This document shows, in pieces, positions 32,605-43,594 of a stretch of DNA of 64,000 nt. The notes below the pieces were generated by a model. The model did no database searches. It was not told the DNA's origin and saw only the letters and a program-made list of their open reading frames with translations. Source of the stretch: Zygnema circumcarinatum (taxonomy: Eukaryota; Streptophyta; Zygnematophyceae; Zygnematales; Zygnemataceae). Where the stretch lies: assembly GCA_037447605.1 (NCBI GenBank), contig CM074817.1, positions 1,441,174 through 1,505,173 on the forward strand, given 5' to 3'. A program made the position numbers and the translations under genes. How positions within the stretch are numbered: position 1 is the stretch's first letter; each line of letters opens with the position of its first letter.

Positions 32605-35600
32605 TCACGGGCACTCACTCTTTAGAATACACACGTCAGCACGAGCAAGGGGTGACATCAGCAGACTCTCTCGACAGGTCTCATTCTTAACCTGCGCAAC
32701 ACAGAGCTCCTTGAACTTCCCTTTGGCCCTATTGGCAGCAGCCTTAGCACCCTTCCTTGCGTCCAACACAAAGCTCACTGCCCACCGCAGCATGTCTTCC
32801 AGGTCCCCCAAATCCTCTAATGTTAGCTCGATTTTTCGGGTATGAGTGAAATAGTTTTTGCACTTTTTGTCCCTCAGCATGCAAGCCCTTATGTTAGTGC
32901 CGCTGTAGAGGGTATCACGGGATTGGGGGGGTCCCTGCCGGCACTGATGCATCATGTGGGTTACTCCAGTAGCGGCGGATTTGTAAAGGTACATGGGATG
33001 GTATGTATGGTAAGGCATTAGTTCGATGATGACTGACTCTGGTCGACCAAACGTGCCAGGATTAGTCAGTCCCGCGCCGTGAATTGAGAAGATAATGTCC
33101 GCTTCTTGGACTTCCCTGACTTGTTCACTGAAAGAAATAGCTTCCATGAAGACCTCGTGGACCTGTAACAATGCAACATCAGCGACTTTTTTTGTATGTT
33201 TTTATGTCCGATAAAGAAGGCCTTTCTTTGAGGGCAGCTTAGACTGGATTCACGCATGTTCTTGTTCAGGATAGCAAAGCATTGCTGACATTCAGATGCA
33301 CAGTACCTCGAGCGATAAGGAAGTCATAAGCTTCTTGAGAGCAGCTGCACTTTCCGGCACAAGGCATCGGCGACCTGCGGTTTTGACAATGTTCCGACCG
33401 ATCCAAAGGAGGCGAATGCCATCTTTTGAAATGTCCGGCTTGAGCTGCATTGTGTGCATAACCTTCCGAGTGAAGTCTTGGGCCATGGCGTAGTCCCCCG
33501 GATAGGAGACCGCCTGTCAAAAGCACAAAAAAACTCTTAAGCTGAAAAAGTTGCCCACTTTCTTATGCGCCTGCCAAACTTGCACACCAACTTGCAACAC
33601 TGCAACTGGGAGGGGGGAGAGGGAGGGGGGAGGAGGGGAGGGGAGGAGGGGAGGGGGGAGGAGGGGAGGGGGAGGGGGAGAGGGAGGGGGAGGGGGAGGG
33701 GGAGGGGGAGGAGGGGGGAGGGGGAGGGGGAGGGGGAGAGGGAGGGGAGGGGGAGGGGGGAGGGGAGGGGGGGAGGGGAGGGGGGGAGGGGGGAGGAGGG
33801 GAGGGGGAGGGGGGAGGGGAGGGGGAGGGGGAGGGGGGAGGGGGGAGGGGGAGGAGGGAGGGGAGGGGAGGGGGAGGGGGAGGGGGAGAGGGAGGGGAGG
33901 GGAGGGAGGGGAGGGGGAGGGGGGAGGGGAGGTGGGGAGGGGGAGGGGGAGTGGGGAGGGGGGAGGGGAGGGGGGAGGGGGGAGGGGGAGGGGAGGGGGG
34001 AGGGGAGGGGGAGGGGGGAGGGGGGGGGGGAGGGGAGGGGGAGGGGGAGGGGGAGGGGGAGGGGGAGGGGGAGGGGGAGGAGGGGAGGGGGGAGGGGAGG
34101 GGGAGGGGGAGGGGAGGGGGAGGGGAGGGGGGAGGGGGAGAGGGAGGGAGGGGAGGGGAGGGGGAGGGGAGGGGAGGGGGAGGGGGAGTGGGGAGGGGGA
34201 GGGGGAGGGGAGGGGGAGGGGGAGGGGAGGGGGAGGGAGAGGGGAGGGGGAGGGGGGAGGGGGAGGGGAGGGGGAGGGGGAGGGGAGGGGGAGGGGGGAG
34301 GGGAGGGGGAGGGGTGGGGAGGGGGAGGGGGAGGGGGGAGGGAGAGGGGAGGGGGAGGGGAGGGGGAGGGGAGGGGGAGGGGAGGGGGGAGGGGGAGGGA
34401 GAGGGGAGGGGGAGGGACTTGCTCCCATTCAGAAGGTTGGCGCACCTTCAACACGCCTGGATACACTAATCGCTCAAAGCAAATGGGCCTCTCCTCCGTG
34501 GCGTCATTATAGGCTTCCTCAAACTCTATTCGGTCAAATGCCATGCTGTTATCCCCCATCAAGAGATGCTGCTGAGAACTCCAATATCGCGAATTCAGAT
34601 CGCCGAAAAGTGGAACTGTCACCTGTTTGAGGAGGGTCCGTAGCAAGGTAATGTGAAAACCCTTCATTCCATTTTCACGCATTCTGCACATAAACAGACA
34701 TTGGAGTGCCCATTGTCAGTCCGACAACACATGGTCCTATTAGGCATCTGTGTCATTAACACTTCATTCTTCTTCGGAAAGTGAGCCGAGAAACACACCT
34801 ATGGAGCATTGCAGGTGCTCGAGGCAGCAGGAAACGATGAACAGGTAGAGAGTAGCCCGGGTTGCTGCTGTTGTTGATGAGCAGAAGGTACATCACTCGC
34901 CCTGCACTGCACAGCGCACTGACCTCATCAAATATGGAGCATTCGCCCCTTGCCTTCTGCCATCGCCCCCATGCCACTGAGGAGGGCCTTTGCTTTCGCC
35001 TTTGCTTTGAAGACGCACTCGCTAGAAGAAGAAGTAAGAAAGGAATGCAGAAGAGGGGGGAGTGAAAGACCCTTGGGAAAAGTGTCTACCGCTAGAGGAG
35101 TCAAGAGGGAAATCCCTTCGTTTGCACTGTTTGATGAATGTGTTTTTTTCAACTACAGTGATAAAGGGAAAATAGCCTCCCATGGGACTACGCTCCATGC
35201 TAACGTTCCTTAGTAGGCAGCAGCGTAGAACTTCACGTATGCAATCAATCTTTCGTGAAAACAAGAACCTTTGAACTCAAGTTCAAAGGTTCTCAAGTTT
35301 CTAGCCTTTTCACATCCGCTTATTGCATGTTTTCATGGTGCACTGTTTCTTGAAAATGACAACATAGGGACAATCAGAAGATGACAGGTAAAAAAACGAC
35401 GACGAAATGTCACCAACACAATGACCAAAGAAATTCAAGAGTACACAATTTAAAGTTTCCCTATACCTTCGTTAAGGAATAGACTCTTCCAATTCTACAG
35501 GTTTCCGCTCTAAGCTGCTAAAACGAACTGAAGAATTACAGAACATCAAATTTTGAAAAGAAACATACCCATAAAATGAGCAATGTTCGTCGTATCATCT

Positions 35601-36121
35601 CCTAGTAGCTGAAAATACGTCATGCCGGCCCGCCAGACCACCTTCTTCCGCGACTTCAGCCACGCTTTGCTCCTCCTCCCAATATCCCGCCTCTGATTCT
35701 CCTCCATTGTCTCCATCACCCAGCGCTTGTACCACTTCTCCTCCTTGCATTGCACCGCCTTAAGAAGCCCCCTCTGCCTGTCCTTCTCCTCCACATCCCT
35801 ACACACTGTGTCTCCAATAGACACAAAGTTACTGCCAGTATAGCAAAGATAATCGCAAGTGCAGAGAGTCTGCTCGCAGCAATAAGGGTTTTCTACTAAG
35901 AAGCAGGAACAGAACGTCTCCGCTTGCCCTCCTCCTCCTCGGACTCTCCTCTCCAGCGCAGAGTGCAGTCGCTGCTCCTCGAGCTGCACTCGGCTGCGGA
36001 GCTCCCCGAGCTTCGCATCTGCCACGGCCTCCAGCGCGCGGCAGAGGAAGGGCCGGAGCAGAGGCAGGAGCAGGGCGAGCAGTCGGAGAAGAGCTCTGAG
36101 GCGGGCGGAGGCCATGGCCAT
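32605..36121 (-). CDS. GT61-family glycosyltransferase (DUF563)
   Basis: Predicted Golgi/ER type II glycosyltransferase of the family containing plant xylosyl- and arabinosyltransferases and the EOGT group. Five exons: 36121-35569, 34901-34799, 34683-34419, 33513-33307, 33162-32605. They sum to 1686 nt (561 residues) with matching phases. A short N-terminal tail precedes a Leu-rich signal anchor (RALLRLLALLLPLLRPFL). A Cys-rich lumenal segment follows (CSCFLVENPYCCEQTLCTCDY). The catalytic core has TTNIAHFMGRVMYLLL, then RLLWIGR and the hallmark IIFSIHGAGLTN. The first in-frame ATG after stops (36121) is taken as start. The third intron contains an 0.8 kb G-rich tract, C-rich in the transcript. 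The precise sugar and acceptor cannot be assigned. Confidence 0.9.
33609..34416. repeat. 800 bp (GGGGAG)n tract inside a GT61 intron
   Basis: Almost pure GGGGAG/GGGGGA on the + strand, interrupted only by a few T residues. It starts two bases from the exon 3 donor (34418-34417) and fills most of the intron. The transcript strand is C-rich, with (CCCCTC)n, and the DNA + strand is dense in G-runs able to form quadruplexes. All three frames on each strand stay open through long parts of it. Confidence 0.97.
35264..35293. repeat. Perfect 14 bp inverted repeat
   Basis: Arms 35264-35277 and 35280-35293 (AGAACCTTTGAACT and its complement) are separated by two bases, in the first intron of the GT61 gene. 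Confidence 0.9.
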
Positions 36122-36177
36122 GGCGGAGGTAGAGGGAGGAGAGCAGGGGAGAGAGAGCGCCTGCAACAGTTGCTGCT

Positions 36178-36206
36178 GCCGTATCGTATCGTATCGTATC
36201 GTATCG
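36178..36206. repeat. TATCG pentanucleotide repeat
   Basis: Five to six CGTAT/TATCG units upstream of the GT61 start, followed by GTATCGGTATCGATATCG. Confidence 0.9.
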
Positions 36207-37539
36207 TACTGAAAGTATCGGTATCGATATCGTACTTTTTGAGCCGGCTGTGTGCGGGACTGTTGGGATTGCCGGCCGGCGGGCGGGGCCGACTGCCGGT
36301 CGGCGGCCGTACGAATACCGTACGGACGGGGACGCGGCGGACCTTGAACCAGGGCTAGGTCCTGGCGTCAGCAAATGACGACGTCAACTTCCGTACGAAT
36401 ATCGAGTACATGACGTCACGTCGCCCGTACGACGTCCGCATGCCCCAACTGCGGAAAGTCAGCATTTGACTTATGGAAAAGCTTGGGCTCGGCCGCTGAA
36501 GGGCGGGGGCCATGGCCATGGCCATGGATTGCTACCGGGGGGGCGGGGTTTGGCTTCCTCAGATATCTGCGTCAACTGAGAGTTCCCATGGACGGGCAAA
36601 GAGCAGCTTATGATCTCGCTTGTTACTGCAGGGCAAAGCAGGGTAAATAAGGCACAGCGCAGAGGCAGGAAGGTGGCAGGATTCGCCGGCTGACATCTAT
36701 CTGCTCAAGGTGGGCTGTGACTCTGTGAGAGACACGGCGGGAGGCTGCTGCTTCAGGAATTCTCGATTCGAGTTCAACTGTTTTTAAACGCAAACGGCGG
36801 ATGCTCGTGTAAGAGAGGCGGCTGGCCTGGCCCGGGCCTGGCTCAAGCCAAGTGATGCCGGCGGCGCTGCTCGTGGTTTCGCCGCAAGGCTTCGGCGAGG
36901 GTTGGGCGTACGGACGATGCAAGCGAGCCAGCAAGCAACCGAAATCACGAGCAAGCGCCAAATCACGAGCAAGCGCAACGCCACAAGCTCCAAGGGGACA
37001 GAAATATCCAGTACCGTGCAAAATGATAATATACATTCAAATAAGACGATAGACGTACTGATTCGTTTTCCTTGCAGCAGCAGGCGCTTGATCCCCTGTG
37101 CGAGCCCGACCTCGTACGATGTCTGTACGGACGAGGGAGGGCTGCAACTTTTTCCACGGCGCTTCATGCGAATTATCGAATGCCGTGGCGAAATGTGATT
37201 CGCAGTTGTTAATTTTCCTGGAACGTCATTGAATAACACAAAAAAACTCTGGCATTTTCCGGAGCAGATCCGCGTTCGTAACCCAAAACGACAAAAAACC
37301 GGATATACCGACCCTAGAACAGACAGTCCCTCATTTAAAGCGGGCCCTGCGCTGAGCTGGCAGCCGTCGCATTGGCGTTGTCCTGGGTTTTTCCGCCAAA
37401 ATGGGTTTCTTTTGTCACATCCGCCCAAGGGCGTCGGCCAATCAGGAGCCGCGCCCTCTGTCACCCGCGTTAAAACCCGCTGTCGCCCTCTTCGCTCCGT
37501 CGGGAAAAACCGCGGGCTATGCCTGCCAAAGGAAATTTT

Positions 37540-37565
37540 CCACGTGTACACAATTGTACACGTGG
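37540..37565. promoter_or_regulatory. Paired G-boxes as an inverted repeat
   Basis: CCACGTGTAC and its exact reverse complement GTACACGTGG flank ACAATT. Each arm carries a CACGTG-class bZIP/bHLH site. The right arm is also the G-box of the ERSE match at 37559. Confidence 0.7.
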
Positions 37566-37579
37566 CACATTTCCATTGG
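37559..37579 (+). promoter_or_regulatory. ER-stress response element match
   Basis: CACGTGGC, eight bases, ATTGG (CCAAT-N9-CCACG on the other strand). It lies about 1.4 kb upstream of the GT61 start codon and in the opposite orientation. Target gene uncertain. Confidence 0.55.
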
Positions 37580-38831
37580 CTGTTTTCGTGTTCGAACCAT
37601 GGAGTTCGCCATCCCCTGATCTTCCCAACCGGCAACATCATGACCCGTACATGCCGTACATTGTGTCATGACTTTTACATCATTGTCAGTCGCACCATCA
37701 CCTGTCTGCTACATCATGACAGCCTCGCACGTGTGAAGGTGTCCCGTCGGGAGGTAACCCTGTAAACAAGCAGGGAGGGTGTGCTTCTGCAGGGCAGCCA
37801 TGGCTGCCATGGCTGCCTGAAAGGGTGTGCCCCTCTGCACGCGCTGCTTGGGCTGCGGCGGGAAGCAGCGGCAGGACGTGCTGTGGGAAGCACCGTCGCG
37901 CCATGGAGCCTGCAGGAAGCTCCTCTGCGGGCGGCCAGCAACTCCGTGTCGCCCGCTGCGGGAAATGACCCGAGGAATCTGCTGGATCAAGTTCCGTTTT
38001 TAAGAGGTGTGCATTTTCCTGATGTGTTCACACTCTCTTGCTTTCTTTCTTCTATTTGATAGTCATTGGTCATAAGTGCGGCAGCATGGTGCAGGATGTG
38101 TAAGTCAAGCGATTGCTAGGACTGCCAATGTCAAGAGCTCAGGAATATCAGCCCGAGAGGAGCAGTTAGGTGCCCTTTTGACGTTTTCTTGAGTACGGTG
38201 ATTATTAGATTAGGATTAGATAGTTGTCTCTGACTAATGAAGCAATAACTGTAGCAACGAAAAACTATCGGTTTGAAAGGATAGTAAAAGTGAAAGTGGT
38301 AGTGAATGGAAGGTCCATTTGATTCAATCCGAATGACTGGTTTCAAAGGACTGCCTTTCATCTGTGGAGCTTGTTCGTTCTTTATTTAAAAAGAGGACGT
38401 CTCTGATGTGCCCACCCCCCGCCTCTTTTTTTCGCTCATGCATGACAGGGTTTGCTGCCGATTCCGGGAGAACAACTCTGGCCCTGACAAACCCTACAAA
38501 TGCTATTATAAATGATGATGGTAACCACGAACGCTTTCACATATCGGTGAGACGCAGAATGGTTGCTCCAAACGCAATCTCTTCACTAAGGACAGTTTTC
38601 CATACACTAAGCATGTCGAGGCGCCGCGACAAAAAAACCGACCACTTCAACAAGCCCCTAAATTTGCTAAACTCAAAACGAACCAAGACATCCTAACCTG
38701 ACCAAAACTTAAATAGGTAAATCCATCCAGAGTTCCAAAATTGATGTGCGGCAAGCGTGACCCGCCTCGTTCAAAACCTCACTCCTCCACTATAAGCACA
38801 ACAGAAGAACTCGATTGCAGCATTGCTCCTT

Positions 38832-40912
38832 TCACTCCTCCTCATCCTCCAGGCCGGGGATGTACAGCAGGCTGACGTCAAAGATGACAGGGCTGCTTGG
38901 GGGGACACGTGGACGCCCAGCAGCCGCAGTCAAGCCCTTAGGAAAGGCAAGCTGTCACCAAGAAACACATTTGTCAGGCATTCCCCCTTCATCTTCTCCT
39001 CCTCTTCATCTTTCGACACTTCCTATTTCAGATCACGACCAAGCACTCGCTGCTATTCTTTCCTTTGTGGATCGCTAAAATGTATCTGAACCTTTGTGCA
39101 TTATTTCATTTATCTGATTGTCTGTTTCATACAATCTTAAGCTTTAAGCCGAGATAGTCATTAGATTTTGAACGCAAACTATGGCTTTAGTATTCATCAT
39201 GGAATGGGTATCTTACTTCTCCTGGAATGAAGAGCCGTCGAGTACCGCCAACTTTCATAGAAAGGATGCCTTCATCCAGGCCCGGGATGACCTGCAAAGG
39301 AAAGAGTGGCCGAGAGAGAGAGGAGGGGGGATGTTAAGGACAGAGGGAGAGATAGATTATGTCACCAATCCTATGCCTTCACCTATCCAAGTAAAGCCCT
39401 CACTATGAGCCCGCAAAGGCACGGTACAGAGATCTCTCGAGTCCTCATCCTTCAAAGGGAATGCATTCACGCAGTTCTTCCACAGACCTCAACCCTTTGA
39501 TTTGAGAAACATGCTGCGACTTTTGTGTGAATGATGTTCTGATAGTGCAATGGCAATTATTTTGCGTCGAAGTTACTTTACTATGTCCCTTCTGCTTAAC
39601 CCTCTTTCCCCTTATTCTGACTTCCTCCTTTTTCCTTTTGTTGAACTTTCCGAGAAACGGTTATACCTGGCCTGATCCGACTCGGAAAAGGTAGGGTACC
39701 CCCTTCTCCAAAGAGCTGCACACACAGATGATGGATGCTGATAAGTTCAAACTTCTCAAGCCTGTACCCTCCCTTCATCAGAAGAAGAACCAACAGCTCG
39801 CAAGCCTTCACCTCCCAACTCTCATCACGACAAGAAGGGGCCCAAAATAGATATAAAAAAACAATCCATAAATAAAGGAGGATACATAGGCAGTGAAATG
39901 TTGCTTACCTGTCAAAAATCTTTCCACTTGGAACCATGGCTACATAATTGGCAGCCACCTGTTCACATCAGACACCCATCAAACAGAGGTCTTGGGGTCT
40001 TCCAGCACATCATTGCTTCAAGTGAAGGGAAAGTTCACTACTTGACATCGTTAGGATTTTCCATGTTCCGAAGGATACTTTGAATGTGTATACGTGGAAA
40101 GACTCACCTGAAAACCAACAGGAGGAGAGGGCCCTTTTCCGACGACAATGTCCTTATAGGCGAGCCCTGAAGCGGTGGTGACGGTAGGGATCTGCAAAAC
40201 CTTAGGCAAACATCTTTTCAGCACTTTCTGCAATGACGGAAAACTTCCAATCTAAAACTTTACAAAGCACCTTCATGCGGTTAGTTATATCTTGACCATC
40301 CGTCACGTAGTTTGGTTAACATAGCACTCAATACTGACGCAGGTTTGCGTTGAGAAGAAAGGCGACCTATGCGGCAAATGTCCGTACAGTATCAAGCGAT
40401 GTTTCACATTCAGCGTTGCATATCTTGGCTGATGTATCGTCTTTGGGAGGGAGAGCGGCTCCATAAGCTTCCTTCTCTACACCGGTCGCTGTAACAACAG
40501 CCAATAGAGATGCGAGGGTGGTCCGGCGGCTAACTACCACCTCGCACTCATCGCTGATGCCTGAAAATAGTCAAAGGACAAGGCAAATCAATCACTGATA
40601 TCTTGCATAGGCGAATCACTGTCATTCACAGTGCAATTGGCTGATTGCTAACGGACTGGCCCAATACAAATACAAACATGTGAGAGTCTGCGTTTAAGGT
40701 GTCCCATACAAGTTTGGAGTTACAGTTCAGCTCAACATACTCCTTTCACAAGCAGAGAAGGAGGTGAGTTTCAGGAGAGTTTTGTTGGTCCCCTCACCAG
40801 CTTGACACTTGACAGAGAGCAGTGATTGGCATGGTCGCAGAGCCTTCCTTTGTCTACAAGTGAACTCTGAGGATGATGAGGCCCATTCAAACCCCAAATC
40901 TGTATTAGACAT
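38832..40912 (-). CDS. FKBP16-3: Thylakoid-lumen FKBP-type peptidyl-prolyl isomerase
   Basis: Peptidyl-prolyl cis-trans isomerase of the FKBP fold, predicted in the chloroplast thylakoid lumen. Exons: 40912-40798 (start uncertain), 40560-40388, 40191-40108, 39958-39909, 39715-39667, 39291-39217, 38951-38832. They total 666 nt (221 residues) with matching phases. The N-terminal exon is Ser/Arg-rich like a transit peptide. Exon 2 has a twin-arginine SRRTTLASLLAVV followed by Ala-rich residues and an AYGAA cleavage-like site, a lumenal targeting signal. The FKBP domain shows TTASGLAYKDIVVGKGPSPP, AANYVAMVPSGKIFD, YLFRVGSGQVIPGLDEGI and PVIFDVSLLYIPGLEDEEE. This pattern matches the plant FKBP16-3 group as I remember it. 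An alternative acceptor near the proposed ATG could link to an unseen first exon upstream. Confidence 0.88.
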
Positions 40913-43594
40913 GTAGGCCAAAAATTCATGCCAACAAGCACTTAACACGATCAATAAGCCTATGAAAGGAACCGAGAATTTCTCAACTAGACTTCTTAAC
41001 CTCTGTCGTAACTTACAACTAATAACTTACAAAATTTTCATCATTTACTGAGTTTAATATAGGTGGCTTCGAGGACTTCGAACAAGTGATAACTTTGTAA
41101 TATTGCTGAGGAGGTTGAAGCCCTATCTTGGCGATACCACCCTTCTGGCATCCAAACACTCCTCCGGAAGAAAAGCGGGAAGTTCAAGCAGAAATGTAAG
41201 GAAAAAATGGTCAAAATTCAGCAAGAAGGGAGTGCGGTTTGATCATAAAGCTGAAACCGCTCAGACTTGCGCTACATTGCCACAAGCCTCTTGCGAAACA
41301 TTGTAAGAAAATGTAGACGAACTGGGCTTCCAGACTATCCGTACTTTCCCTCATTCAAAAGATAAAAATCTAACACCAACATTCCGTTCCGACTGATGCA
41401 CAAAAAAAAAAAGGGGGGAGAAAAAAAAATAGAGACAACGGCACTGAACACACTGAACCCCTACTGGGCAATGCAGCTGAAAAAAACGACATATGCATAT
41501 TCAATTTCACATTGTAAGATTTTGAAAATGTACGAACAGCCACAGACATTCATTCATCGAATAATTCCCTTCCACTCCCCCTGTACATCTCCCTCCCTGC
41601 CCTCAGCCTATCTTCTTCCTCTGAAATTCTTCCAATTCCTGCCCTCCTGCTACTTCCCAGCCCGCCTATCTGCCTCCTTCCCTCCCCCTCCCACTCTCTC
41701 CCCTCTCTCTCCTTCCTCTCCCCCACCCCCCCCCTCCCTACAGAGGAGGATTTAGGGTTTCCAACCTTCACGGAGAGGTGTCGCGGAATGCAGCGCGAGG
41801 CCGCTCCTCAGGGAGCTCTGAGCAGCGCAGCCCACGGTCGCCACGTGGCAAGCCATCCCGCGTCCACGTGGCGGAGACGACGGCCGCGAGCGAGAAGAGA
41901 GCGAGACTGAATCGATCCAGCGACGGCCGCCTCTAAAAACGCGCCCTTCACAAAATCTAAAAATTTCGCATGTGTGGGGGAATTCGGCTGGACTTTAGTT
42001 GCAATTATTATTAATTAATTGAAGAATTGAAGAATGAATGGGTCGGCATTGATCTCGCGAAGAGGCATGAAAGGTACATTGCCATCGACAGAAGGACGGG
42101 GAACCACGTGGAGCCAACCGATCACGAAGGAAAAATAGCCATGAGCTGAACTCTGCTTCGAGGCCCAACAACAACAACAACAACAACAACGCGGCTCTTA
42201 AAGAGGTAGAAGTGGATGGCGCCGATGTGGGCCACGTGGGGCGGAGGGAGGCCCGGACGGCCATAGGACGGTCGCCAACTGCCGTGCCGCGTCCAAGGAG
42301 CGCGGTTGCGGTCAGGCGATGGACGAGAGCTTGGGCTGTCAAAATAGAAGGCGCTTGTCTGCGAGTATGGCCGGAGACGGAGGGAGGGAGGAAGGGAGGG
42401 AGGGAGGGAGAGAGGGCCGTCCAAGGCCGCGTGTGCACTTGGAAGGGGCGAAAGGAGGCAGGCAGGCAGGAAGGCATCCAGACGGGCGTTGAGGCAAGCA
42501 GGAAATCTCGAGCGGCCATGGGAACACACTCGTGTGCAAAGTCGCGGTGGGCTTACGGTACGCACGCCCCTTCTGGATGGTCGTACTGCGAGCAGCAAGG
42601 CCACTTGCCTTGGAAAGGCATTGTTCTCAGGATGGCGATGCCATCAGATGTACATGGACAGGAGAAGAATTTGCATTGATGTATGGACATGTGCAGTACA
42701 TTATTTAGCGTGTACTGGTATCGTAATAAATTCTAGTGAATTTGGCTTATTACCGTTGGATATGCCGCTCTCAGACACTCGCGACAGACTCACCGTTAGA
42801 TAGACGCGTGCACACACCCACAAACCGTCGTACAACAAACACATTCGACCAGCTCTGGTATCTACGATTCTACGGACGACGACTGTGTGCCCAAACCAAA
42901 ACCCCTTTTCACGGAGTGTCTGACTCATGAGAGATACGGTAGATGAAGCACATTAACGAACACTTTCGGTATCCTCATCCACCACCTTCAACCCCCCCCC
43001 CACAATCCCGCATATGCTCGACCTGCACAACGCTGATGTCCTCTCGAAGACTTGGAACTTTCGACGCCATTGCACATAACGTGTTTTGTTGGCCGAGAAG
43101 CACAAGTTGTGCTTTCTTCTTGGAGGGCAATTTCGAGCCATAATCCAGTGGAATAATTGCGACAGCTGCCTATCCTCTCGTCCTGCAGCAACATGGGCGA
43201 ATCCCTTGATCCGTGCCGAGTCCTACAGCTCTTCAGTGTCCTCAAGCAGGTGACATACTAAGGAAGAATATCTCTGGCAGTCTCCCAACCCCATCCTGCC
43301 ACACGTTCGCAATACCATACACCTGTGCATGCCAGAACAGGAGGCCCTGGCGCTAGGCCCTAGGCCCTACATACGTTGGCAGACCTAAAAGCATGGGTAA
43401 CCAATTGCTTATGTCTCAGCCCAATCAGCAAAGGGCCACTGCCGTAACATAGTACGACCAGCAGAGGTTCCCTCCCTCAGTTCCTCCCTTTCTCCCTCCC
43501 TCAACTACTGCTACCGTGAGAGTTATGCAAGAGTTACTACTACTACTAAGCACAGGGATGCATGGAGCAGCGCCTCTACCTCTACGAGCGGCGG
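40913..43594. other. Intergenic region upstream of FKBP, downstream of HUB
   Basis: No gene identified. It contains a pyrimidine-rich stretch (about 41570-41745), a GC-rich promoter-like block with two CACGTGGC boxes (about 41844 and 41865), a CAA run (42167-42190), a short GGGA run (42380-42412) and the HUB 3' flank. Long frames at 42000-42800 are compositional. Confidence 0.5.
42167..42190 (+). repeat. CAA trinucleotide repeat
   Basis: About eight CAA units in intergenic DNA. Confidence 0.93.

Larger units (their letters stand above)
36122..38831. other. Large intergenic gap between GT61 and FKBP
   Basis: No protein gene is supportable. Near GT61 there is a TATCG pentamer run and GC-rich promoter sequence. 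A paired G-box with ERSE lies at 37540-37579, followed by GC-rich sequence with an acceptor-like CTTCTGCAG at about 37785-37793. An unannotated + strand transcript in 37.6-38.7 kb is possible. Confidence 0.45.

Noticed and set aside
33517-34691. Long Pro/Ser-rich and Gly/Glu-rich frames of 170 to 384 codons on both strands
   Set aside because: They arise from the GGGGAG simple repeat, which lacks stop codons in every frame. The flanking exon belongs to the GT61 gene.
42000-42800. Possible gene between FKBP and HUB (frames of 104 to 174 codons)
   Set aside because: Frames on both strands overlap heavily, contain GGGA/CAA simple repeats and have no conserved motif.
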